Positions 23,602-29,896 of a DNA stretch of 45,460 nucleotides are shown here, one piece after another. Position 1 is the first letter of the stretch. Every line of letters starts with the position of its first letter. The DNA comes from a virus: positions 1 to 45,460 of IMG/VR virus record IMGVR_UViG_3300020000_000028, one strand, 5' to 3'. The translations under genes and the position numbers were made by a program. The notes beneath the pieces were generated by a model, which saw only the letters and a list, made by a program, of their open reading frames with translations, was not told where the DNA came from and did not search any database.

Positions 23602-25236
23602 TTATAGCCTCCCTGCAATTACTCTTTCGGATAAACTACGTAAACTGTTTTCATCGTCTGAAAATGACCAATTGCCTTCATTACCGTATGCATCTTTACA
23701 AATCTTTCGTTTGTCCTCAACCATTTCCTCAAAGTACTCATCGATTGTACCATGAGCCATTGGATATGTTACGAGTACTGGTTTAGTTTGCCCCGTCCGA
23801 CAGAATCGTGATTCGAATTGGTCCTCGTCTGATGCATTCCATTGGCGTTCCATTGCGTATACATCAGAACAACATTGTAGGCCGTCTAAACCAGTACCGC
23901 CGGACAATTCATTAATGATGAGTAGTCGATAATCAGGTTGTTTGAATTTCTGTACAATCCAATCCTTTGACTGTGCGCTATCTTCACCGCTTAGGGATAA
24001 TGGTTTGTATTCATCTAATTGAAACTTTAAGTCATCACGCACTGATTTGTGGTGAATGCCAATTGCCAGTTTACGGTCTTCTGTGTTCTCAAGAAACTCT
24101 TTCGCGTCTTCAACAATGAAAGGCACTTTTGCACTCGCCGTTAACCGTCGTAATTTGGCTAACCATCCTAATAGCTCAATTGCATTAATCTTACCTGCAT
24201 GGTTTAGGAAATTGTCAAATAGATCCAATTGCGAGTTATACGATTTCTTGATAACCGGATCTACAATCTCAATTCCCCGCGTTACTCTTCTTAGCGGTGG
24301 TAAATCCTTCTGTACGTCTTTTACTTCACGTCGGATAATCCATCGCGATGTTAACTTACGAAAATCAGCCAATGCATAGGGCCTTATTCTGGTTGGAATG
24401 CCTTTATCATTAGGCTCTAACCACCGGGAACAAAATTGACGCCACGATGGGAAATGACCCGGCGCTAATAGATTGAGTGCGGTAAAATACTCTCCCGCGC
24501 GGTTTTTGATCGGCGTCCCAGATAAAAAGATCTTGTGCTTTACACTGCCATGTTGACATAACTTGACTAGTGCTTTCGATCGTTTTGATTCTCGATTCTT
24601 GAATGATTGTACTTCGTCGCCAATGACTGATACCGGGTTTATGGCAATGAGCTTATCAACTACGTCCGGTAGCAGGTCCATCGAACATATGTAAATGTCA
24701 AATCCTGGGAATATTACATTCTTGCTCGACACTACCGGACATACTGATAATGGAGTATCCGCAAACCATTCCTTAATCATTCTTATCCACTGATAGATTG
24801 TGGATGCCTTGCCAGTTATTACGCAAGGTGAAATTTTGATCCCGTTACGCTGCGCCTCACGTAGAACTAATAACGATTGTGGCGTTTTGCCTAATCCTTG
24901 CTCATCGGCGCATAGAAAATTCAATCCTGTGTCTAATCCGAATTTGACTCCTTCAGTCTGGTAGTCGTATGATTCATATCCATGGATTAGGGATTTGTAC
25001 GCTCCTTGTGCTTCGTACTCAACTTTGGGCACGGTTACAGTATGTTTGCACGAATATGTAACTAGGATCGTATTGCCTAGGTGGAATTCCTTTTCCACGG
25101 TTACCGATTTTGGGCGCGGGATGGCGTTGATTGTAATGTCTAATACCTCGGACGGTATTGAGGTGTCTTGTTTGATTGTATTGACTTGTTTATCATAGCG
25201 CTTTTGGCACACGCTACAGTTTTGTTTTAGTTGCAT
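23602..25236 (-). CDS. SNF2-family helicase/translocase
   Basis: The 544-residue protein has the SNF2 set. Motif I is D111EQGLGKT. Motif II is DEVQ near residue 212 instead of DEAH. LSGTPIKN is motif III, GGTGLDGLQ motif V and QFESRFCRTGQ motif VI. An N-terminal CSVC and SCKH could bind zinc. It is a double-stranded DNA translocase that likely supports replication, recombination or protein removal. The start overlaps the upstream gene by 10 bases. Confidence 0.9.
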   Translation of the reverse strand: MQLKQNCSVCQKRYDKQVNTIKQDTSIPSEVLDITINAIPRPKSVTVEKEFHLGNTILVTYSCKHTVTVPKVEYEAQGAYKSLIHGYESYDYQTEGVKFGLDTGLNFLCADEQGLGKTPQSLLVLREAQRNGIKISPCVITGKASTIYQWIRMIKEWFADTPLSVCPVVSSKNVIFPGFDIYICSMDLLPDVVDKLIAINPVSVIGDEVQSFKNRESKRSKALVKLCQHGSVKHKIFLSGTPIKNRAGEYFTALNLLAPGHFPSWRQFCSRWLEPNDKGIPTRIRPYALADFRKLTSRWIIRREVKDVQKDLPPLRRVTRGIEIVDPVIKKSYNSQLDLFDNFLNHAGKINAIELLGWLAKLRRLTASAKVPFIVEDAKEFLENTEDRKLAIGIHHKSVRDDLKFQLDEYKPLSLSGEDSAQSKDWIVQKFKQPDYRLLIINELSGGTGLDGLQCCSDVYAMERQWNASDEDQFESRFCRTGQTKPVLVTYPMAHGTIDEYFEEMVEDKRKICKDAYGNEGNWSFSDDENSLRSLSERVIAGRL

Positions 25237-25532
25237 AAGGCTACGGTCTCCCGTATTTCCTTCGCTACTAATGCACCTAACAGATATCGTTCCTCTCTGA
25301 ACAACATACTTACTTTATCATTGTCGTATATGCCAACAATGTACACTGTAAGGTTTGTAGCCTCCGCTAATCCTAGTTGCGGCCAACTGTTTCGAACATT
25401 CTTAATTAATTCTAATAGTCTTAATTCGGGGACTAGAAGCGATTTATTGCACGTCGCGAACACTCTAAACTGTTCAAATTCCTTTGCAATTCGTTTTGCT
25501 CTACCGTTGTTTGTAAACCATCGATTTGTCAT
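25227..25532 (-). CDS. Small protein, unknown (101 aa)
   Basis: ATG 25532 has AAGGAG upstream, and codons before it lack a site. The 101-residue product has a basic start (TNRWFTNNGRAKRIAKEF) and a hydrophobic VYIVGIYDND section. It overlaps the SNF2 gene. Function unknown. The roughly 100 bases upstream hold only a 19-codon frame. Confidence 0.62.
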   Translation of the reverse strand: MTNRWFTNNGRAKRIAKEFEQFRVFATCNKSLLVPELRLLELIKNVRNSWPQLGLAEATNLTVYIVGIYDNDKVSMLFREERYLLGALVAKEIRETVALCN

Positions 25533-25632
25533 TTCATTGACTCCTTGTATTTGGAATTGTTTATGACACGTTGCGCTTACCAAGGGGTATATCTTGCACG
25601 ATACCAGCATCTAATGCACCAAATAATGTATT

Positions 25633-26271
25633 TCATTTCTTATCCTTTGTCTTGTCAATCGAAGTCTGTATATCTTCCTCTGTGATTGTGCTGTACGCCG
25701 GTGTCACCTTGACCATTGCGATAAACGATTTATCATCTAACATTGAAAATGTCTTACGTAAACCCATTAGCGCCTTATCAAGTTGACTCAGCTTTAACTT
25801 GGCCGTTTTGGTTTTTGGTTCTCGCCTTATGGCGTCTACCTCCTTCATTGCGGAGGCGTGTTTTTCTGCGCGGGCTATCTTAACGATTTTGTCTGATTTG
25901 TGCTTGTCGATTAATTCGGCCGCGCGTGAAGTATACCATAGATGCATCTTATGGAATTGGGATAATGTCTCTAACGTTGGGTCTTCTGCGATCATATCAA
26001 CGATAGATATGTCTACCCTGCTACAATTTGTAAGGTAGTCCGCTCCATTCCCACGCGGAAACATCATTAACCGATGGCAATTTAGCGCGCCGGTGAGTAT
26101 CTTGTTTTCGTGTTCGAGATTGCCTTTATCCTCTGTTAATTCATTAATCTCAGCTTGCATCTTTGCTAAGATCGTTAATAGGTGCTGTGCATCTGTCTCT
26201 TCTGGCATTTGGTTATCCTGTTTTGTATTTAGCGCTTCGCTGGTGTCGTTCAATATTAGGGGGGTAGTCAT
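25633..26271 (-). CDS. Coiled-coil protein at the head of the early operon
   Basis: The 212-residue protein is the first gene of the leftward operon. Residues 30-65 form a coiled coil (ILAKMQAEINELTEDKGNLE). The rest is helical and Lys-rich near residues 125-165. It starts at ATG 26271 with GAAAG nearby, directly after an operator-like palindrome. Its position makes it a candidate regulator or replication initiator partner, but no DNA-binding motif is clear. Confidence 0.65.
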   Translation of the reverse strand: MTTPLILNDTSEALNTKQDNQMPEETDAQHLLTILAKMQAEINELTEDKGNLEHENKILTGALNCHRLMMFPRGNGADYLTNCSRVDISIVDMIAEDPTLETLSQFHKMHLWYTSRAAELIDKHKSDKIVKIARAEKHASAMKEVDAIRREPKTKTAKLKLSQLDKALMGLRKTFSMLDDKSFIAMVKVTPAYSTITEEDIQTSIDKTKDKK

Positions 26272-26287
26272 CTTTCGTTTCGCTCTA

Positions 26288-26316
26288 TTTGTGTTTCAAA
26301 CCATTTGAAAAGTCAA
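26288..26316 (-). promoter_or_regulatory. Palindrome in the spacer of a weak early promoter
   Basis: On the minus strand TTGACT (26316-26311) is followed by exactly 17 bases that form a perfect 7-3-7 inverted repeat, TTTCAAAtggTTTGAAA (26310-26294). A poor -10 (CACAAA) comes next. The palindrome fills the spacer, which is a usual operator placement. The promoter itself is weak. Confidence 0.42.
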
Positions 26317-26357
26317 ATTACGTTTTTCGCGTTTTCGTGGGGGAGGCCCGGCGAGTT

Positions 26358-26432
26358 AGTGCCTCTGTGGTGCCTCTGGAGTACTAGTGTAGTGCCTCTG
26401 TAGTGCCACGTCAAGGGGTATAGTGCCTAGTG
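26358..26432. repeat. Left iteron array, 11-bp units
   Basis: Five abutting 11-base units start at 26358, 26369, 26380, 26391 and 26402, and one more at 26422. The form is AGTGCCTCTGT; the third unit is decayed (AGTACTAGTGT). Read on the minus strand the consensus is GGCACTACAGN. The period is one helical turn, so a bound protein would contact one face of the DNA. Confidence 0.8.
26386..26414 (-). promoter_or_regulatory. Early leftward promoter overlapped by iterons
   Basis: On the minus strand TTGACG (26414-26409) and TACACT (26391-26386) are separated by 17 bases. The spacer holds iteron units 4 and 5, so an iteron-binding protein would block it. It would drive the long minus-strand operon. 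Confidence 0.5.
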
Positions 26433-26520
26433 GCTCAGTCACTTACGGGTTATTTGCCGTACACTGTCCCTGTGTGTCCCTACCCCCTGTATTCATATAT
26501 TCTGTAAACGTATGAGAAAT

Positions 26521-26544
26521 AAGGAGGTTATGAAATACCCTTAA
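26521..26544 (+). other. Minigene-like site: strong Shine-Dalgarno with a four-codon frame
   Basis: AAGGAGGT (26521-26528) is followed by ATG-AAA-TAC-CCT-TAA (26530-26544). The spacing is short, and no long frame uses the site. It could be a leader or minigene, or chance. It lies close to the symmetry centre. Confidence 0.25.
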
Positions 26545-26686
26545 AAGTAAGATGATTGTATGTTGTAGTTCTATTCATAATAAAAAAAAATATAAGAATC
26601 AACAACATCGCCCACTGTACGCATGAAGGGGGGGGGGAGTGACAGGGACACTACGGAGTTTTTTCCTCCTAACTCGAACGCAATAG

Positions 26687-26762
26687 GGCACTTGCCCGTT
26701 TTGCCTTGGCACTCCAGCGCTACCCTAGCGATACCCCAGTGGCACTACAGCGGCACTACAGG
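26687..26762. repeat. Right iteron array, 11-bp units
   Basis: Five abutting 11-base units start at 26708, 26719, 26730, 26741 and 26752, with an outlier at 26687. The best copies read GGCACTACAGC and GGCACTACAGG; units two and three are decayed. The orientation is opposite to the left array. Confidence 0.78.
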
Positions 26763-26827
26763 AACGGGTGATCCGCAAGCACCTCAAAAGACGCGATTTA
26801 GACTTTCAAATGAAGTGAAAATAATCC

Positions 26828-26856
26828 TTGCAATCGACCTCAATTACCCCTATACT
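26828..26856 (+). promoter_or_regulatory. Rightward sigma-70-type promoter
   Basis: TTGCAA (26828-26833) and TATACT (26851-26856) are 17 bases apart. The expected start near 26863 is about 39 bases before the ATG at 26902. The right iteron array lies just upstream. Confidence 0.6.
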
Positions 26857-26901
26857 CTAAGGGTGGCTACAACCACTAAAAAACGACAAAGGATAATAAC
26901 A

Positions 26902-27369
26902 ATGTCTCCAACAAACGGCAATACAGAAAACATTTCGAACGTCCAGAAAAAGGTTGCAAAATCGAATTTATTTGACCTTGATAAGTTTGAACGCCGGACC
27001 GTCGAAAAGGAGTATGAATTTACTCCCGTTGATTCGATGGAAAAGGCTCTCGAATTTGTTGGCAATGACCAAGGCAAGCTGATTGACGTTATCAACACCG
27101 GGCTCGCACGGCTTGCACTGAGTGAAGCTAAACAGTCTCTCCGCACTGATTCTCTCGTTTCTCCCAAGGTGGTCGGCGGATTCGTAAAACAGTTTCAACC
27201 TTTGTACCCGGCTAAGAACGATTCCAAAGAAGCGAAAAAGGAACAGGCGCAGAAGATTTACGCTTTCATTCGGTCCCAGGAAGCGATTCTCACACTTATC
27301 AAATCGATTGCGGCGGCTACTGCGAACGAGGACGATGAAGACGATGACGCGGCCTCCGATGCTGTGTAG
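26902..27369 (+). CDS. Acidic-tailed protein next to the origin, unknown (155 aa)
   Basis: The ATG at 26902 follows AAAGGA. The open frame to 26623 is rejected because it runs through the iterons and the promoter. The 155-residue protein has a Lys-rich N-terminus (VQKKVAKSNLFDLDKFERR), a helical middle and a very acidic end (NEDDEDDDAASDAV), similar in layout to ssDNA-binding or DNA-mimic proteins. Its promoter adjoins the iterons, so it is a prime candidate for an initiator or iteron-controlled factor. The family is not recognised. Confidence 0.75.
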   Translation: MSPTNGNTENISNVQKKVAKSNLFDLDKFERRTVEKEYEFTPVDSMEKALEFVGNDQGKLIDVINTGLARLALSEAKQSLRTDSLVSPKVVGGFVKQFQPLYPAKNDSKEAKKEQAQKIYAFIRSQEAILTLIKSIAAATANEDDEDDDAASDAV

Positions 27370-27375
27370 TTTGTA

Positions 27376-27422
27376 GTATCCTTCAAGGGAGAGTCTGTAC
27401 GATCTCCCTTATATAAGGATAC
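27376..27422. terminator. Two-tier hairpin after the origin gene
   Basis: GTATCCTT pairs with AAGGATAC (8 bp), enclosing AAGGGAGA/TCTCCCTT (8 bp) with loop GTCTGTACGA. It begins seven bases after the stop. There is no T-run on the plus side, so it may be a rho-type or processing structure, not a classic terminator. Confidence 0.45.
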
Positions 27423-27426
27423 AAAA

Positions 27427-27440
27427 TGTAAGCGCTTACA
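27427..27440. promoter_or_regulatory. Perfect 14-bp palindrome resembling a LacI-family/cre operator
   Basis: TGTAAGCGCTTACA is its own reverse complement and fits the cre consensus TGWAANCGNTNWCA at every position. It lies between two convergent transcription ends, not in a promoter, so the role is unclear. Confidence 0.5.
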
Positions 27441-27450
27441 ATCCATAGCA

Positions 27451-27481
27451 ATTAAAAGGCCATTCGTATGGACATGGCCTT
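27451..27481 (-). terminator. Intrinsic terminator for two tiny minus-strand genes
   Basis: On the minus strand AAGGCCAT and ATGGCCTT form an 8-bp stem with loop GTCCATACGA and are followed by TTTTAAT. It starts eight bases after the stop of the 54-residue gene. Confidence 0.65.
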
Positions 27482-27488
27482 GAGACGT

Positions 27489-27653
27489 TTACCATTTCCA
27501 ATAGGGAGGCATCTCTTTTAAGTAGCCGATTGGGATCATTTGATATCGATACGCTGGGGTCTCAAATGCCCGAGATCCAAACGCCTCCCAGTATTCATCG
27601 TCAAAGTACAAATTGAGTGTAACCATGTTAGTCCTAACAACACTGTTCATCAT
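27489..27653 (-). CDS. Small protein, unknown (54 aa)
   Basis: The frame starts at ATG 27653 with GGAG nine bases upstream and ends just before an intrinsic terminator. The product is acidic-aromatic (NLYFDDEYWEAFGSRAFETP) and ends PPYWKW. The site, coupling to the upstream frame and the terminator make it convincing. Function unknown. Confidence 0.65.
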   Translation of the reverse strand: MMNSVVRTNMVTLNLYFDDEYWEAFGSRAFETPAYRYQMIPIGYLKEMPPYWKW

Positions 27654-27655
27654 AG

Positions 27656-27793
27656 TTAGTATCTCCTCTGCCCGAAGTATTGGGCGACCTGAATCCAGTC
27701 GCCGGGCGAAAGTTGCTTCTCAGCCTGTTTACGAGTACGGCATACCTTAATGGTTATGCCAAATCTGTTTACCACTTTATATACTGTTATCAT
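27656..27793 (-). CDS. Small protein, unknown (45 aa)
   Basis: A 46-codon frame from ATG 27793 ends two bases before the next gene. The product (ITVYKVVNRFGITIKVCRTR...) reads like a small beta-alpha unit with a PGDWIQVAQYFGQRRY end. It has no clear ribosome site. The 110 bases upstream are AT-rich repeats. Confidence 0.5.
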   Translation of the reverse strand: MITVYKVVNRFGITIKVCRTRKQAEKQLSPGDWIQVAQYFGQRRY

Positions 27794-27815
27794 AGTAGTA
27801 TGACATTAACATACA

Positions 27816-27915
27816 AGTACAATCAATACAAGTACCATTTGTTACTTAGTACATTAGTTCTAGTAAGTATAGTAATCTTAGTACGTAGTACATAGTAATA
27901 TGCCTGTAATAGTAC
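27816..27915. repeat. AGTAC-rich short repeat cluster
   Basis: AGTAC occurs at 27816, 27831, 27848, 27880, 27887 and 27911, with related AGTAA at 27862, 27871 and 27894. Several are 7 or 9 bases apart. The tract lies upstream of the minus-strand mini-operon and of the rightward gene at 28008, so it may bind a regulator. Confidence 0.45.
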
Positions 27916-28007
27916 TTTGAAGGGTACGGGTACTCCCCCAATCACGAGGATTCTATCCAGACGATTTCCGGCCTACCTCACACGAACACGAACACGCAAG
28001 GAGTTAT

Positions 28008-28292
28008 ATGGAACTTTCGAAATTACAACTCGCTACGCGCAAATTAAAACTAACTGAAAAAATTTTTTCTGACGAAGAGACAAAGAATTGTTATGAAGAA
28101 ATTTTTCCTGAGATTTTAATTGATGGTATTTATATCAACTACTTTACACTGCGTGACAATGACGTTAGGGAATTTTTTCAGGCGTGGCTTGAGAGAAAAG
28201 AGTTGGAAGGGCGCAAATTAGTTTTGCGTACAAAATTTTTTCGCGACGGGATGAAAGATCCTTACGGGTTCTATAGGGAGAATAAAAGATGA
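28008..28292 (+). CDS. Small protein ahead of the cytochrome gene, unknown (94 aa)
   Basis: The 94-residue protein has a strong AAGGAG site and overlaps the cytochrome gene by four bases. It is charged and mostly helical (LATRKLKLTEKIFSDEE, VREFFQAWLERKELEGRK). It opens the rightward middle module. I do not recognise it. Coupling implies co-production with the cytochrome. Confidence 0.68.
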   Translation: MELSKLQLATRKLKLTEKIFSDEETKNCYEEIFPEILIDGIYINYFTLRDNDVREFFQAWLERKELEGRKLVLRTKFFRDGMKDPYGFYRENKR

Positions 28293-28699
28293 AAACTAAA
28301 GAATTTTGGACAGGGCTTATTGGTGGAATTATTGGATGGGTATTTTTATATCCTTTAATTGCACAACAGGTGGAGAATCCTCTCTTACAACCGTCGGCCC
28401 GGCAGGTAATTGAGCGGCGCTGCACACGTTGTCATAGCGGGGAAAGGCCGCCGAATGGAATTAGGTTGGAGAATTTCTTAACTGTGAGTTTGTTTGTCTC
28501 TGCATACAATCCAGAGAAATCATGGATCATGCAGGCTATGACTGGAATGGGGAAAACACAAATGCCACCAATGTATCCTTTGGACTGGAAAGAAATCAAC
28601 GCCGTTAGACGTTGGATTATTGCTGGTGCAGATTCAAAATCCTATGAAGAAAGAATGCAGATGACTTCAATGGGTGGCCGCGAAGTGGATTCAAAATGA
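28289..28699 (+). CDS. Membrane-anchored mono-haem c-type cytochrome-like protein
   Basis: The 136-residue protein has an N-terminal membrane anchor (residues 7-25, WTGLIGGIIGWVFLYPLIA). A haem c attachment motif C45TRC48H49 follows. Downstream M92PPM95 provides the likely distal methionine, then PLDWKEINAVRRWIIAGA, the usual end of small c-type cytochrome domains of bacteria. The haem domain should face the periplasm, and attachment would need the host Ccm/Ccs machinery. It overlaps the preceding gene and lies near likely lysis genes. Phage-encoded c-cytochromes are rare. Possible roles are electron diversion or control of the proton motive force. Motifs are direct; the role is inferred. Confidence 0.8.
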   Translation: MKTKEFWTGLIGGIIGWVFLYPLIAQQVENPLLQPSARQVIERRCTRCHSGERPPNGIRLENFLTVSLFVSAYNPEKSWIMQAMTGMGKTQMPPMYPLDWKEINAVRRWIIAGADSKSYEERMQMTSMGGREVDSK

Positions 28700-28754
28700 T
28701 TAACCCCGTGACTGAACGAATGGGGTGGAAACAATGACAGTTACAAGGAGTGAA

Positions 28755-29156
28755 ATGACTTTCCCAGAATTTGATTCATTAATGGATCGCTACTATCAGA
28801 AAATGGTAGAGATGCGAAAGACGAAAGGCAAGGAGTATGCGAACTCAGACACAGATCGTCTTGCAAACTTCAAAGATATCGCGAAAGAAATTGGTATTGC
28901 TCCAGAAGCAGTTCTACTTGTATATAGCAAAAAGCATGGCCGGGCAATCGATAATTATTGCAAGACGGGAACCTCTCACTCGGAAGAATCAATCAAAGGT
29001 CGTATCACGGATCGTATTCTTTACGATTTCCTTTTGTTAGGCTTAATTGAGGATCAGGAAAACGAAGTATTGGGGGCTATGAATGCGCGAGGAAATTCAA
29101 GAGAAATTACAGAAAGTCCTGTTGAACAACTTCGAGAAGCGACAGAACGAACGTGA
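28755..29156 (+). CDS. DUF1599-like (nucleotide-modification-associated) protein
   Basis: ATG 28755 has AAGGAG four bases ahead; ATG 28734 and GTG 28725 are alternatives. The product of about 133 residues has RKTKGKEYANSDTDRLANFK and AIDNYCKTGTSHSEESIKGR, then a helical YDFLLLGLI segment. This order matches DUF1599 or MazG-like phage proteins linked with nucleotide metabolism. No all-alpha NTP-pyrophosphohydrolase metal motif is complete, so the activity is uncertain. Confidence 0.6.
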   Translation: MTFPEFDSLMDRYYQKMVEMRKTKGKEYANSDTDRLANFKDIAKEIGIAPEAVLLVYSKKHGRAIDNYCKTGTSHSEESIKGRITDRILYDFLLLGLIEDQENEVLGAMNARGNSREITESPVEQLREATERT

Positions 29157-29289
29157 ATTAAATAGATTAGCAACTAAAATTAGAGTTCAAGATTGGCGCG
29201 CTCGTCGAAAGGAAGTGTTACAGGCTCGTGGTTTCAGTCTGTTAGACCCCTCGACGGCGGCGGCTAAAAATGATACCCTGGACCATTAG
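29083..29289 (+). CDS. Small basic helical protein (68 aa)
   Basis: The 68-residue product is basic and helical (EEIQEKLQKVLLNNFEKRQN, RVQDWRARRKEVLQARG). It overlaps the previous gene by 74 bases in a different frame. Nucleic-acid or membrane-surface contact is possible. Coding status is fairly likely. Confidence 0.52.
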   Translation: MREEIQEKLQKVLLNNFEKRQNERELNRLATKIRVQDWRARRKEVLQARGFSLLDPSTAAAKNDTLDH

Positions 29290-29297
29290 CGAGAATT

Positions 29298-29507
29298 ATG
29301 TCAGATGTTGTTAAAATTGCATTAATCGTTTCTGCGGCGCCGACATTAATTGCACTCGGAGGAATCTTAAAGATTCTTTACGATATTAAACAATATCACA
29401 AAGCAGTTAATGGAAAGTTAGATCAGTTCATTGAAGTTAGTGGAGATGCTCGGGAAGCAATGGGGCATCTTGCTGGCGTAGCAGATCAAAAGAAAAAACA
29501 AGACTAG
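29298..29507 (+). CDS. Single-pass membrane protein, holin-like candidate
   Basis: The 69-residue protein has one N-terminal hydrophobic helix (VVKIALIVSAAPTLIALGG) followed by a basic, then amphipathic, tail ending KKKQD. This is the size and topology of small accessory holins. It is followed closely by another small membrane protein, suggesting a lysis or envelope pair. No endolysin lies in the module. Confidence 0.6.
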   Translation: MSDVVKIALIVSAAPTLIALGGILKILYDIKQYHKAVNGKLDQFIEVSGDAREAMGHLAGVADQKKKQD

Positions 29508-29516
29508 GAGAAGATA

Positions 29517-29702
29517 ATGCCATTACTTAATGTTATTGTTATCTTGATTATTATTGGCGTTGGTCTATATCTTATTAATCGTTTTATTCCGATGGCTGAG
29601 CCTATTAAGACAATACTTAACGTATTTGTAATTGTCGTTGTTTGCCTCTGGCTCTTGAATCTTTTAGGTTTTCTTAGTAATGTTTGGGTAGGAAGACATT
29701 AA
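29517..29702 (+). CDS. Two-helix small membrane protein, holin-like
   Basis: The 61-residue protein has two hydrophobic helices (LLNVIVILIIIGVGLYLINR and TILNVFVIVVVCLWLLNLLG) joined by FIPMAEPIK. It resembles the widespread Thivi_2564-type small membrane proteins and class II holins. AGGAGAAG precedes it. The next gene starts inside its stop (TAATG). Confidence 0.65.
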   Translation: MPLLNVIVILIIIGVGLYLINRFIPMAEPIKTILNVFVIVVVCLWLLNLLGFLSNVWVGRH

Positions 29703-29896
29703 TGTCCAAACAACCAAGACAGCACGATGAAGATTTGGCGCGGCGCCGAGTTGAGGAGTCCCCACTTCGTTTCTTCATTAGCCGATATAACGGTAACAAT
29801 CCAAGTTCTCAGAATTCTATTGAGCGGCCGGATAATTTCGTGCGTGACATAAGGAAGTCCGGCGATCAAATTCATACGATAGGGAGAGACGAGTAA
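29702..29896 (+). CDS. Small soluble protein, unknown (64 aa)
   Basis: ATG 29702 overlaps the preceding stop; the earlier in-frame start has no site. The 64-residue product is polar and Arg/Asp-rich (KQPRQHDEDLARRRVEESPL). Unrecognised. Confidence 0.6.
   Translation: MSKQPRQHDEDLARRRVEESPLRFFISRYNGNNPSSQNSIERPDNFVRDIRKSGDQIHTIGRDE

Larger units (their letters stand above)
26358..26762. other. Putative replication origin and divergent control region with dyad symmetry
   Basis: The left and right iteron arrays are positioned with the same offsets about a centre near 26557.5. Unit ends pair so that coordinates sum to 53115 (26358/26757, 26369/26746, 26402/26713). A further inverted pair TGTCCCTGT (26465-26473) and ACAGGGACA (26642-26650) fits the same sum. 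The centre holds an A-rich stretch with A9 (26582-26590), a candidate melting zone, and a G10 run (26628-26637). The leftward operon and a rightward gene diverge from here. An origin combined with a transcription switch is the best reading. The initiator protein is not identified. Confidence 0.65.

Noticed and set aside
25577-25636. 19-codon frame coupled to the end of the 25633-26271 gene
   Set aside because: It overlaps the stop as ATGA but is very short and has no support beyond that.
26623-26901. Upstream extension of the origin-adjacent gene (open frame from 26623)
   Set aside because: The extra codons run through the right iteron array and the rightward promoter, and ATG 26902 has a ribosome site.
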